Positions 1 through 5,963 of a DNA stretch of 16,064 nt are shown here, piece by piece. Below the pieces are notes generated by a model that was not told the DNA's origin, made no database searches, and worked only from the letters and a program-made list of their open reading frames with translations. The translations under genes were made by a program, and so were the position numbers. Source of the DNA: Alphaproteobacteria bacterium (lineage in GTDB: Bacteria; Pseudomonadota; Alphaproteobacteria; Thalassobaculales; Thalassobaculaceae); assembly GCA_028822575.1 (NCBI GenBank), contig JAPKDN010000020.1, positions 1 through 16,064 on the forward strand, written 5' to 3'. Position 1 is the first letter of the stretch. Each line of letters opens with the position of its first letter.

Positions 1-431
1 AACAAATCGATGGGGTGACCAGTTTTCATGGCGCGGACCAACTGACGGCTTTCCTCAATCGCTCAGAAATTCTATGTTGCCTGCTGCCTCTGACGCCGGC
101 GACAGACGGAATCATTAATGCCACAGCCCTCGCCGCCATGCCTAGCGGTGCCTTCGTGATCAATGCCGGACGCGGCCAACACATAGTCGACGCCGACCTG
201 TTGGCGGCCGTGGATAGCGGGCATATCGCCGGTGCGGCCCTGGACGTCTTCCACCAAGAACCGCTACCGACGGAGCATCCCTATTGGGAACACCCCAAAG
301 TGATAGTCTGGCCCCATATGTCGGCCCAATCCAACGCAGACAGCGCCGCCGAACAGGTCGCAGATGGGATTTGCAAGGTCTTCGCCGGGCGAGAACCGAA
401 CAACGTGGTTGACCGCGAACGGCAATACTAA
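1..431 (+). CDS. D-2-hydroxyacid dehydrogenase (GhrA-like), 5'-truncated by window edge
   Basis: This is the C-terminal part of an NAD(P)-dependent 2-hydroxyacid dehydrogenase, a family that reduces 2-oxoacids such as glyoxylate or hydroxypyruvate to 2-hydroxyacids in the cytoplasm. The reading frame is open from base 3 (Gln-Ile-Asp-Gly-Val), so the gene starts upstream of the window and no start codon should be assigned here. Visible family motifs are CLLPLTPAT, the Arg-containing INAGRG, the Glu-containing ALDVFHQEPLP and the His-containing VWPHMSA, which together supply the Arg/Glu/His catalytic set. The fragment aligns without large gaps with the C-terminal half of the next gene, and by eye roughly half the residues match, so the two look like a tandem duplication. 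The TAA stop at 429-431 overlaps the ribosome binding site of that gene, so they are probably co-transcribed. The true substrate cannot be read from sequence. Confidence 0.9.
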   Translation, partial: QIDGVTSFHGADQLTAFLNRSEILCCLLPLTPATDGIINATALAAMPSGAFVINAGRGQHIVDADLLAAVDSGHIAGAALDVFHQEPLPTEHPYWEHPKVIVWPHMSAQSNADSAAEQVADGICKVFAGREPNNVVDRERQY

Positions 432-435
432 GGAG
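430..435 (+). promoter_or_regulatory. Shine-Dalgarno site deciding the start of the second dehydrogenase
   Basis: The sequence AAGGAG lies 6 nt before the ATG at 442 and overlaps the TAA stop of the preceding gene. It argues for initiation at 442 rather than at an in-frame ATG at 364, which lies inside the upstream gene and would add 26 untypical residues. The arrangement also suggests translational coupling. Confidence 0.75.
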
Positions 436-441
436 ACGGAC

Positions 442-1374
442 ATGCCAACCATCGTCATCAAGATGGGCGACGAAAGCCCCGCCGAGTATATCGCCGAGAT
501 GCACATGCTGGACCCTACTCTAACCATTCGCGAGTGGCCCGACGTAGGCAATCCCGCTCATGTGGATATCGCCATGGTCTGGAAGATGCCACATGGCGAG
601 CTCGCCAAGTTTCCGAACCTAAAGCTGACCATGTCGATGGCCGCCGGCGTCGATCATGTCCTGAGTGACCCCGACATGCCCCGCCAGGTTCCCCTGGTTA
701 GGGTAACCGACCCGCATATGGCTCGCTCGATGGGCCATTGGGCGGCGATGAATATCCTGCGGCTGCATCGCGAGACGGACTTTTACGAGGACCTCAGGAG
801 TCGGCGGGAATGGGCGCCGGAACGCGCTTTCAACACAGACGCAGTTCAAGTCGGCATTCTCGGCCTCGGCTACCTCGGCACCCATGTCGGCGGGATGCTT
901 CAGGGCATGGGGTTAAAGGTTCAGGGTTGGGCTCGGAGCCCAAAATCGATCGACGGGATCAAGTCCTTCCAAGGTCCCGATGGCCTGCGCGAGATGGTCG
1001 AGACGACGAATTACCTGCTCTGCCTGCTGCCGAGCACCCCGGCTACCGTTGGCATCATAAACGCCGAACTACTAGCACGGATGCCAAAGGGTTCTTACGT
1101 GTTGAATTGCGGTCGCGGCGCGCAGTTGGTCGAGCAGGACCTGACGGCGGCCTTGGATTTAGGCCAGATCGCCGGCGCGGCCCTGGACGTATTCAGCGTG
1201 GAGCCACTTCCCCAAGACCATCCGTTCTGGGTCGACAAGCGGATCATCATGACCCCACATCACGCGGCCGAGGTGTTCCCGCCGGCGGTCGCGGCGACCT
1301 TCCTGGATAATATTCAACGCTGCCGTGAAGGCCGACCACTCAACGGCCTGGTAGATCTAGATATCGGCTATTGA
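442..1374 (+). CDS. D-2-hydroxyacid dehydrogenase, glyoxylate/hydroxypyruvate reductase A-like
   Basis: A 310-residue cytoplasmic NAD(P)-dependent reductase of the D-isomer 2-hydroxyacid dehydrogenase family, about the usual GhrA length. Visible features are the substrate-binding turn AAGVDHV (residues 67-73), the Rossmann dinucleotide motif GLGYLG (141-146), CLLPSTPAT (194-202), catalytic Arg225 in CGRG, Glu254 in DVFSVEPLP, and His273/His274 in TPHHAA. All members of the Arg/Glu/His catalytic set are present, so the enzyme should be active. It follows the truncated paralogue by 10 bp and shares its strand, which suggests one operon with two related but diverged reductases, possibly of different substrate range. 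The start at 442 is chosen because of the strong ribosome binding site and because the family's N-terminus begins with a beta strand just as MPTIVIK does. Glyoxylate or hydroxypyruvate as substrate is inference from the family. Confidence 0.93.
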   Translation: MPTIVIKMGDESPAEYIAEMHMLDPTLTIREWPDVGNPAHVDIAMVWKMPHGELAKFPNLKLTMSMAAGVDHVLSDPDMPRQVPLVRVTDPHMARSMGHWAAMNILRLHRETDFYEDLRSRREWAPERAFNTDAVQVGILGLGYLGTHVGGMLQGMGLKVQGWARSPKSIDGIKSFQGPDGLREMVETTNYLLCLLPSTPATVGIINAELLARMPKGSYVLNCGRGAQLVEQDLTAALDLGQIAGAALDVFSVEPLPQDHPFWVDKRIIMTPHHAAEVFPPAVAATFLDNIQRCREGRPLNGLVDLDIGY

Positions 1375-1468
1375 GGAACGAACAACGCTCGGGATCCGTT
1401 GATTACCCAGGGGCGATTCCTCGGTCCAAACCCTCGCTCCAGAGCCGCACCAATGTGTTAGAGCGCGA

Positions 1469-2851
1469 TCAGCCGTAACGGCTTTTCAACATCGCGTAGA
1501 TGCCGCGTATGCCCTGCGCTTCGCCGCCTTCGGGACGTCCAGGGCGAGAGCTGGTGTTGAAGGCCATCAGATCGATATGCGCCCAGGGGACATCGGGCTC
1601 AACGAAATGCTCAAGAAATAGAGCGGCGGTGATAGCCCCCCCATTCGGCGCCGAGCCGGTGCTGGAAATATCGGCGATCGGCGACGAGAGAAAATGTTTG
1701 TATCCCTGCCAGAGCGGCATCCGCCATAGCGGGTCATTTGCATCCATGCCATGGGAGAGCATCGCGTCAGCCAGCGCGTCATCATTACAAAACAGCGCGG
1801 GAACATCTGATCCCAGCGCCACCCGGGCGGCACCGGTGAGGGTCGCGAAATCGATGATCATCGCGGGCTTGTCGCTTGCCGCCTCGGTAAGGGCGTCCGA
1901 CAGAATCAACCGCCCCTCAGCATCGGTATTGCCAACCTCAACGGTCAGCCCCTTGCGGGTTTGCAGGATGTCCTTGGGATGAAAGGCATTGCCGGATATC
2001 GCGTTCTCCACCGCCGGCACCAGGACTCGCAGACGAACCGGAAGCTTCGCGTCCATTATCATGTGGGCAAGCCCAAGAGCCTGCGCCGCGCCGCCCATGT
2101 CTTTTTTCATGTTCAGCATGCCGCCGGCCGGCTTTATATCAAGACCGCCACTGTCGAAGCATACGCCCTTTCCGACCAGGGTCACGCGTGGGTGGCCACC
2201 CTTGCCCCAGGTAATGTCGATCAGCCTTGGTTCTTGCGCCGATGCCCGACCGACCGCGTGCACGGAGGGGTAATTCTCGCTCAGCAAGCCCTTGCCGACG
2301 ATCACCTTGACCTTGGCCTTATGCGGCCGGGCCATGGCCTTCGCTGCCTCCGCCAACTCCTCCGGGCCAAGATCCTGGGCCGGCGTGTTGATGAGGTCTC
2401 TGGTGAGGGAAACTCCAGCGGCCATCCGCTTCACGTCGGCTTGATCAGCACCGGTCGGGAGCACCAATTCAGCCTCTGGCTTTGGTAGTTTTTTGTAGCG
2501 ATCGAAGCCATAGCAACCAAGCGCCCAACCTAGCGCCGCCATGGTCGCCTGGGCGGGCGGGAGATCCGTGTCGAGATAGTACCGACCCTTCGGTAGGTTT
2601 GCCGGCAAGTCCGCCAGATCCCAGATCTCTCCACCGGCACTATTGCTTTTGGAAACCCCCAGAAGAACACGGGCGATATCGCCATTATCCGCCGGGACAA
2701 AACATACGGCGCCCGGGACGCCCTTGAACCCGGTGGCGGCAACCCACCGCGCCACGTCGCCTCCCGCTGCCTTTACCCAGTCCTTAAGATCGGTTTCCGT
2801 AACGGTCGAGATTGGAATTGACGTCGAAGTCTTGCGCGCGGCGAAAGTCAT
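1469..2851 (-). CDS. Leucyl aminopeptidase family (peptidase M17)
   Basis: A 460-residue two-metal aminopeptidase that removes N-terminal residues from peptides; it has no signal peptide and is probably a cytoplasmic hexamer like its family. The metal and active-site residues occur with the spacing of E. coli PepA: Lys228 and Asp233 in VGKGVCFDSGG, the catalytic Lys240 in DIKPAGG, Asp251 in MKKDMGGAA, and Asp310, Glu312 and Arg314 in the family signature NTDAEGRL. Each is offset by the same 42 positions from PepA as I recall it. The protein is somewhat shorter than PepA (about 503 residues), with the difference in the poorly conserved N-terminal domain. The ATG at 2851 begins MTFAARKTS and has only a weak ribosome binding site. 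It is transcribed divergently from the GST gene and convergently with the dehydrogenase pair. PepA-type enzymes can also hydrolyse Cys-Gly, which may be relevant to the nearby GST and gamma-glutamyltransferase; that link is inference. Confidence 0.95.
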   Translation of the reverse strand: MTFAARKTSTSIPISTVTETDLKDWVKAAGGDVARWVAATGFKGVPGAVCFVPADNGDIARVLLGVSKSNSAGGEIWDLADLPANLPKGRYYLDTDLPPAQATMAALGWALGCYGFDRYKKLPKPEAELVLPTGADQADVKRMAAGVSLTRDLINTPAQDLGPEELAEAAKAMARPHKAKVKVIVGKGLLSENYPSVHAVGRASAQEPRLIDITWGKGGHPRVTLVGKGVCFDSGGLDIKPAGGMLNMKKDMGGAAQALGLAHMIMDAKLPVRLRVLVPAVENAISGNAFHPKDILQTRKGLTVEVGNTDAEGRLILSDALTEAASDKPAMIIDFATLTGAARVALGSDVPALFCNDDALADAMLSHGMDANDPLWRMPLWQGYKHFLSSPIADISSTGSAPNGGAITAALFLEHFVEPDVPWAHIDLMAFNTSSRPGRPEGGEAQGIRGIYAMLKSRYG

Positions 2852-2871
2852 CAGAGGAGAACCCCGGAAAA

Positions 2872-2907
2872 GCGAGAAGGATAGATACGGAACTTCTATC
2901 CCTTCGC
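2872..2907 (-). repeat. Imperfect inverted repeat in the leader of the M17 aminopeptidase gene
   Basis: On the plus strand the left arm 2872-2885 (GCGAGAAGGATAGA) and the right arm 2895-2907 (TCTATCCCTTCGC) are complementary apart from small bulges, with a 9-nt loop at 2886-2894. It sits about 20 nt upstream of the aminopeptidase ATG, so it could be an mRNA leader hairpin or a protein-binding site. An 8-bp direct repeat, CCCTTCGC at 2900-2907 and 2909-2916, overlaps the right arm. No function is known. Confidence 0.45.
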
Positions 2908-2960
2908 ACCCTTCGCCTCAAGACCCTCAGCTGCCCGGCGCGGGAAACCTAGCGTGGACA

Positions 2961-2990
2961 TTGAGCTAACGGCAAAGCTGTTGCGCTAAT
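2961..2990 (+). promoter_or_regulatory. Possible sigma70-like promoter for the GST gene
   Basis: TTGAGC at 2961-2966 and GCTAAT at 2985-2990 are separated by 18 bp and resemble -35 and -10 boxes with several mismatches. The location, about 50 bp before the GST start in a divergent intergenic region, is plausible. The match is weak and could be chance. Confidence 0.2.
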
Positions 2991-3028
2991 TGTCTCGAGA
3001 GGCTCAAATACCCGTCGTTGGAACTTTC

Positions 3029-3033
3029 GGGAG
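3029..3033 (+). promoter_or_regulatory. Shine-Dalgarno site deciding the GST start
   Basis: GGGAG lies 8 nt before the ATG at 3042. An in-frame TTG at 3018 would lengthen the protein by 8 residues but has no comparable site, so 3042 is preferred. Confidence 0.6.
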
Positions 3034-3041
3034 CGTCGCCC

Positions 3042-3701
3042 ATGGGTGACCTGACACTGGTGATCGGCAATAGGAATTACTCGTCTTGGTCGCTTCGGCC
3101 CTGGCTTGTCTTGAAGGCAGCTAGCGCGTCGTTCGAAGAGGTGGTGATCCCGCTCGACCAGCCGAACACCCGACAGGAAATCCTGAAACATTGGCGAAAC
3201 GGTGCGGTGCCGATCCTCAAACACGGCGATAACACCGTTTGGGAAAGCCTGGCGATTTGCGAATATGTCGCTGAATTGTTTCCCGATGCCGGCCTTTGGC
3301 CTTCGGATACACGGGCCCGGGCGATCGCACGATCCCTCTCGGCGGAAATGCACGCGGGCTTCTCGGCGCTGCGCGAGCATATGCCGATGAATATAAGGAG
3401 CCGCTTTCCCGAGGAGGGCCGTAAACCGGGTGTCCAAGAGGACATCAACCGAATTGCCGCCATCTGGCGCCGGGCACGGGAACGCTATGGCGAAGAGAGC
3501 GATGGCCCGTTCCTATTCGGTAAATTTACCATCTTGGATGCCATGTTCGCGCCGGTGGTAAGCCGTTTTCGGACCTATGCCGTCGATGTCAGCGATGTCG
3601 AGGCCGCATATATTGAGGCGGTCTGGAACCATCCAGCGATGCAGGAGTGGGCCAAAGCGGCACAGGCCGAGCCGATGGTCATTGATTCGGCCGAATTTTA
3701 G
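3042..3701 (+). CDS. Glutathione S-transferase family protein
   Basis: A 219-residue soluble protein with the two-domain GST layout. The N-terminal thioredoxin-like domain (about residues 1-80) carries NYSSWSLRPW, where Ser14/Ser15 is the likely glutathione-activating serine, the cis-Pro motif AVPIL (Pro57) and the glutathione gamma-glutamyl-binding ESL (Glu69, Ser70). The C-terminal all-helical domain (about 90-219) contains the N-capping box FTILDAMFAP (Thr163 to Asp166) typical of GSTs. The family conjugates glutathione to electrophiles or isomerises and reduces substrates with it; the specific substrate cannot be told. It stands alone on its strand between the aminopeptidase and a gene-poor stretch. 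The length is normal and no key motif is missing. Confidence 0.92.
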   Translation: MGDLTLVIGNRNYSSWSLRPWLVLKAASASFEEVVIPLDQPNTRQEILKHWRNGAVPILKHGDNTVWESLAICEYVAELFPDAGLWPSDTRARAIARSLSAEMHAGFSALREHMPMNIRSRFPEEGRKPGVQEDINRIAAIWRRARERYGEESDGPFLFGKFTILDAMFAPVVSRFRTYAVDVSDVEAAYIEAVWNHPAMQEWAKAAQAEPMVIDSAEF

Positions 3702-4260
3702 AAAACACCGGTGCAACGAAAATTCGCCGAAGTCTCGCCCCGACTATACCCGCGACGTCAAACCAAATTGACTAATCAATCACTTCACGCTTCGCAGTGA
3801 CCCACATGAAGGACCAAGGACCCAGAGTTCGACGCCGTCGCAAACGAGGCGGCGGCACCTCATCGGTTTTTGGATGGACGATGCTCTTTATGGTTAATTG
3901 AATCTTGGCGCCCTCGTCGTCTTCGAGCCGGTCCGGGACCCCTTGGCTTTTGAGAACTACCTCAAAAACGACTTGCTTATTCATTTTAATCTGTTCTTCA
4001 CCTGCACGGTGATCGGCGGGCCGTTGCTTTTGCACTGGTTCAGCCTTGGGATCATTGCCATTGGCCTGGTTGGCTTTGGAATCGCGGCTGAGATTGTTAA
4101 GGCTTTTTCAGCGGGCTGTTCTGCCGGTTTCGTTAATTTCGCGGCCGACGAAGCCGGCGTGCTGGTCGCTCTGATATTGATAGCGGTTGTTCGGCAGATT
4201 CACCGATTGGTATTCCCCGGGACTTCGCAATCCCAAGGTGGCTGCTTGAAACAAGAGCAA
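3702..4260. other. 559-bp stretch without a convincing intact gene
   Basis: No recognisable gene lies between the GST and cbiB. On the minus strand one frame directly continues that of cbiB after its stop: 50 open codons, a TGA at 4108-4110, 111 further open codons, then TAG at 3772-3774. The predicted peptide is hydrophilic, Asn/Gln-rich and then Arg-rich. On the plus strand the exactly complementary frame is open from 3898 to 4284 and would encode a hydrophobic, membrane-like peptide, but it begins with TTG right after a TAA stop and has no internal ATG. By-eye third-position GC is about two thirds in the plus frame and somewhat lower in the minus frame, so neither is favoured. I recognise neither product. 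The stretch may hold a decayed gene or be non-coding. Confidence 0.5.
3772..3984 (-). CDS. Possible small hypothetical protein (70 aa) or remnant of a longer gene
   Basis: This is the ATG-initiated tail of the minus-strand frame described for the surrounding region. It begins MNKQVVFEVVLKS and ends in an Arg-rich segment followed by WSFMWVTAKREVID. A possible ribosome binding sequence, GGTGAAGAAC, lies upstream but with long spacing. There are no motifs I recognise. Its main weakness is that the same frame stays open for 41 codons before the ATG, back to the TGA at 4108-4110, so it could equally be the end of a disrupted longer gene or simply chance. Confidence 0.2.
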   Translation of the reverse strand: MNKQVVFEVVLKSQGVPDRLEDDEGAKIQLTIKSIVHPKTDEVPPPRLRRRRTLGPWSFMWVTAKREVID

Positions 4261-5295
4261 TCAAGCCAGGACGGTCGCTATTAAAGCCACGACGAACACC
4301 ATCACAAGGCAAGCCCGCACATAAAGCGACAAGGCCCGCCTAATATCATCCGGTGCCGCGGCGGCGCGCCCATTGCCCATCCAGGCATCCTCGACAAGAA
4401 TACCGTCATAGCGCCTCGGGCCAGCGATCCTCAAACCAAGAGCTCCCGCCATCGCCGCCTCCGGCCATCCGGCGTTGACCGAGCGGTGATGGCGGGCATC
4501 CCGGAATGTTGCTGTTATTGCCTGGCTTGGGGAACTGTTGGGCTGCGAAACAGCCGCGATCGTGATGGCCAGGGCGGTGAGCCGGGCCGGAGGCAGATTG
4601 GCCAGATCATCCAGACGGGCCGAAGCCCAACCGAACGCCCGGTATTGTTCACTTCGGTGACCAATCATGCTATCGGCGGTGTTCAGAGCCTTATAGGCGA
4701 GCAAACCCGGCAAGCCGAATAGGAGATACCAAAACACCGGCGCCACGATACCGTCGGAAAAGTTCTCAGCCAGCGACTCGATCGCCGCGCGGCAAGTCCC
4801 GGCTTCGTCCAAGCTCGTCGGATCCCGGCCCACGATAAGAGCCACGGCCGCCTGGGCTGGCCCAAGACACCCTCCCACGAAACCATGTTCAACCGCGGCG
4901 ACATGACGGTACAGGCTGTTCTGGGCAAGAAAAAGCGAGGCGACCACAGCCTCCAAAACCATGGAATACGGCACATCCCGCAACACCAGATGGATCAACC
5001 ACCCAATGCCCGCCGAGCCGAACAAAAGAACCAAAACCGCGATCACGCCAAGACCGCGTCTCACGGGATCCGAAAACGAGGGTTTGTTCCAGCCGCGATC
5101 TAACCATCCAATGGCGTTCCCGATGATCACCACGGGATGTGGGACGCGGCGATAGAGCCAATTTGGGTCGCCCACCACCGCATCGATCAACAGAGCCAGC
5201 AAAAGGGCCGGAACGGTCTCCAACGAGGTCAAACCAAACGCAGTGCGGCAAGCCGCAACCGTGCATCGGAACTCGGACTCGATCGCGCAATCCAC
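4261..5295 (-). CDS. cbiB: Adenosylcobinamide-phosphate synthase (CbiB/CobD)
   Basis: An integral membrane enzyme of late cobalamin synthesis that joins adenosylcobyric acid to aminopropanol (or its phosphate) to give adenosylcobinamide (phosphate). Family signatures are LLIDAVVGDPNWLYR (from about residue 36), VPHPVVIIG (51-59), NFSDGIVAPVFWYLLFG (178-194), YKALNTADSMIGHR (201-214), FGWASARLDDLANLPPARLT (221-240) and NAGWPEAAMAGALG (274-287). Several hydrophobic helices are evident. The coordinates use a GTG at 5295 (344 residues), but family members normally begin only a few residues before the first LLIDA helix. A TTG at 5223 or 5232 (about 320 residues) may be the real start; none of these has a clear ribosome binding site. 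It is the last gene of a same-strand run after leuD. In Pseudomonas nomenclature it is called cobD. Confidence 0.93.
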   Translation of the reverse strand: MDCAIESEFRCTVAACRTAFGLTSLETVPALLLALLIDAVVGDPNWLYRRVPHPVVIIGNAIGWLDRGWNKPSFSDPVRRGLGVIAVLVLLFGSAGIGWLIHLVLRDVPYSMVLEAVVASLFLAQNSLYRHVAAVEHGFVGGCLGPAQAAVALIVGRDPTSLDEAGTCRAAIESLAENFSDGIVAPVFWYLLFGLPGLLAYKALNTADSMIGHRSEQYRAFGWASARLDDLANLPPARLTALAITIAAVSQPNSSPSQAITATFRDARHHRSVNAGWPEAAMAGALGLRIAGPRRYDGILVEDAWMGNGRAAAAPDDIRRALSLYVRACLVMVFVVALIATVLA

Positions 5296-5344
5296 GACAA
5301 GTTCAGCAGAACGCGTGGACCACTCGGCACATCAGGTACCATCT

Positions 5345-5962
5345 TCATCCGATCGTCCCAATCCAAGGCCTGGGTTCACGGGTCGCGCTTTCGTGGGCCT
5401 CGATCGCGTCGGCGTGTTGGAGTGTCAGGTCGATGTCATCGAGGCCTTCAAGCAGACAGCGTTTCTTGAACGGGTCTATCTCAAAGCCGTGGGTCGTCCC
5501 ATCCGGGAGATGCACGGTCTGAGCTTCCAGGTCAACTTCCACCCGGGCGCTATTGGCGGTTCCTAAAATCCACCAGATCGATTGGATGGTCTCGCGGTCG
5601 AGAACCACCGGGAGCAAGCCGTTTTTCGTGGCGTTACTGTAGAAAATATCACCAAAACTGGGCGCAATGACACAGCGGATACCGGCGTCGTAGAGGGCAT
5701 AAACCGCCGCCTCTCGCGAGGAACCACAACCAAAATTTGTGTCTGCCACCAAAACGCCAGCCGATGCGAAATCCGGCTGATTCAGGAGGAAGTCTTCCCT
5801 CGCCTCACCGTCCGCTCCCCGTCGCATATCATGGAATAGGAACTGACCATGATCCGTGGTTCGCGGCGCCCGCATGAACCGGGCCGGAATGATCTGGTCG
5901 GTATCGATATTCTCGATTTGAAGCGACGCCGCCACGCTGTCGAGTTTCTGGAACGCTTCCAT
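5345..5962 (-). CDS. leuD: 3-isopropylmalate dehydratase small subunit
   Basis: A 205-residue swivel-domain subunit that pairs with LeuC to isomerise 2-isopropylmalate to 3-isopropylmalate in leucine synthesis. Diagnostic segments are NIDTDQIIPARFM (residues 18-30), NFGCGSSREAA (76-86) and APSFGDIFYSNATKNGLLPV (100-119), in the usual order and at the usual length (about 200 residues). The start is fixed by a perfect ribosome binding sequence, GGGGAGG, 6 nt upstream of the ATG, lying inside the end of leuC. The leuC stop is only 1 bp away, so the two subunits are almost certainly translated together. Because the locus lies among cobalamin genes and its LeuC partner is divergent near the N-terminus, a related dehydratase reaction such as citraconate or another malate derivative is possible. 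Confidence 0.94.
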   Translation of the reverse strand: MEAFQKLDSVAASLQIENIDTDQIIPARFMRAPRTTDHGQFLFHDMRRGADGEAREDFLLNQPDFASAGVLVADTNFGCGSSREAAVYALYDAGIRCVIAPSFGDIFYSNATKNGLLPVVLDRETIQSIWWILGTANSARVEVDLEAQTVHLPDGTTHGFEIDPFKKRCLLEGLDDIDLTLQHADAIEAHESATREPRPWIGTIG

Positions 5963-5963
5963 C

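Noticed and set aside
738..1310. A 190-codon plus-strand frame overlapping the second dehydrogenase
   Set aside because: It is Arg/Gly-rich and out of frame with a gene whose catalytic residues are all present; it has no ribosome binding site of its own.
1375..1468. Terminator between the convergent dehydrogenase and aminopeptidase genes
   Set aside because: I could not find a stable stem followed by a T-run on either strand in these 94 bp.
1961..2488. A 175-codon plus-strand frame antisense to the M17 aminopeptidase
   Set aside because: It is a shadow of a well-supported enzyme gene, with no domain signature.
3898..4284. Hydrophobic plus-strand frame that looks like a membrane protein
   Set aside because: It starts with TTG immediately after a TAA, has no internal ATG or clear ribosome binding site, and is the exact codon complement of a hydrophilic minus frame, which by itself produces membrane-like antisense peptides. 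It is kept only as part of the region description.
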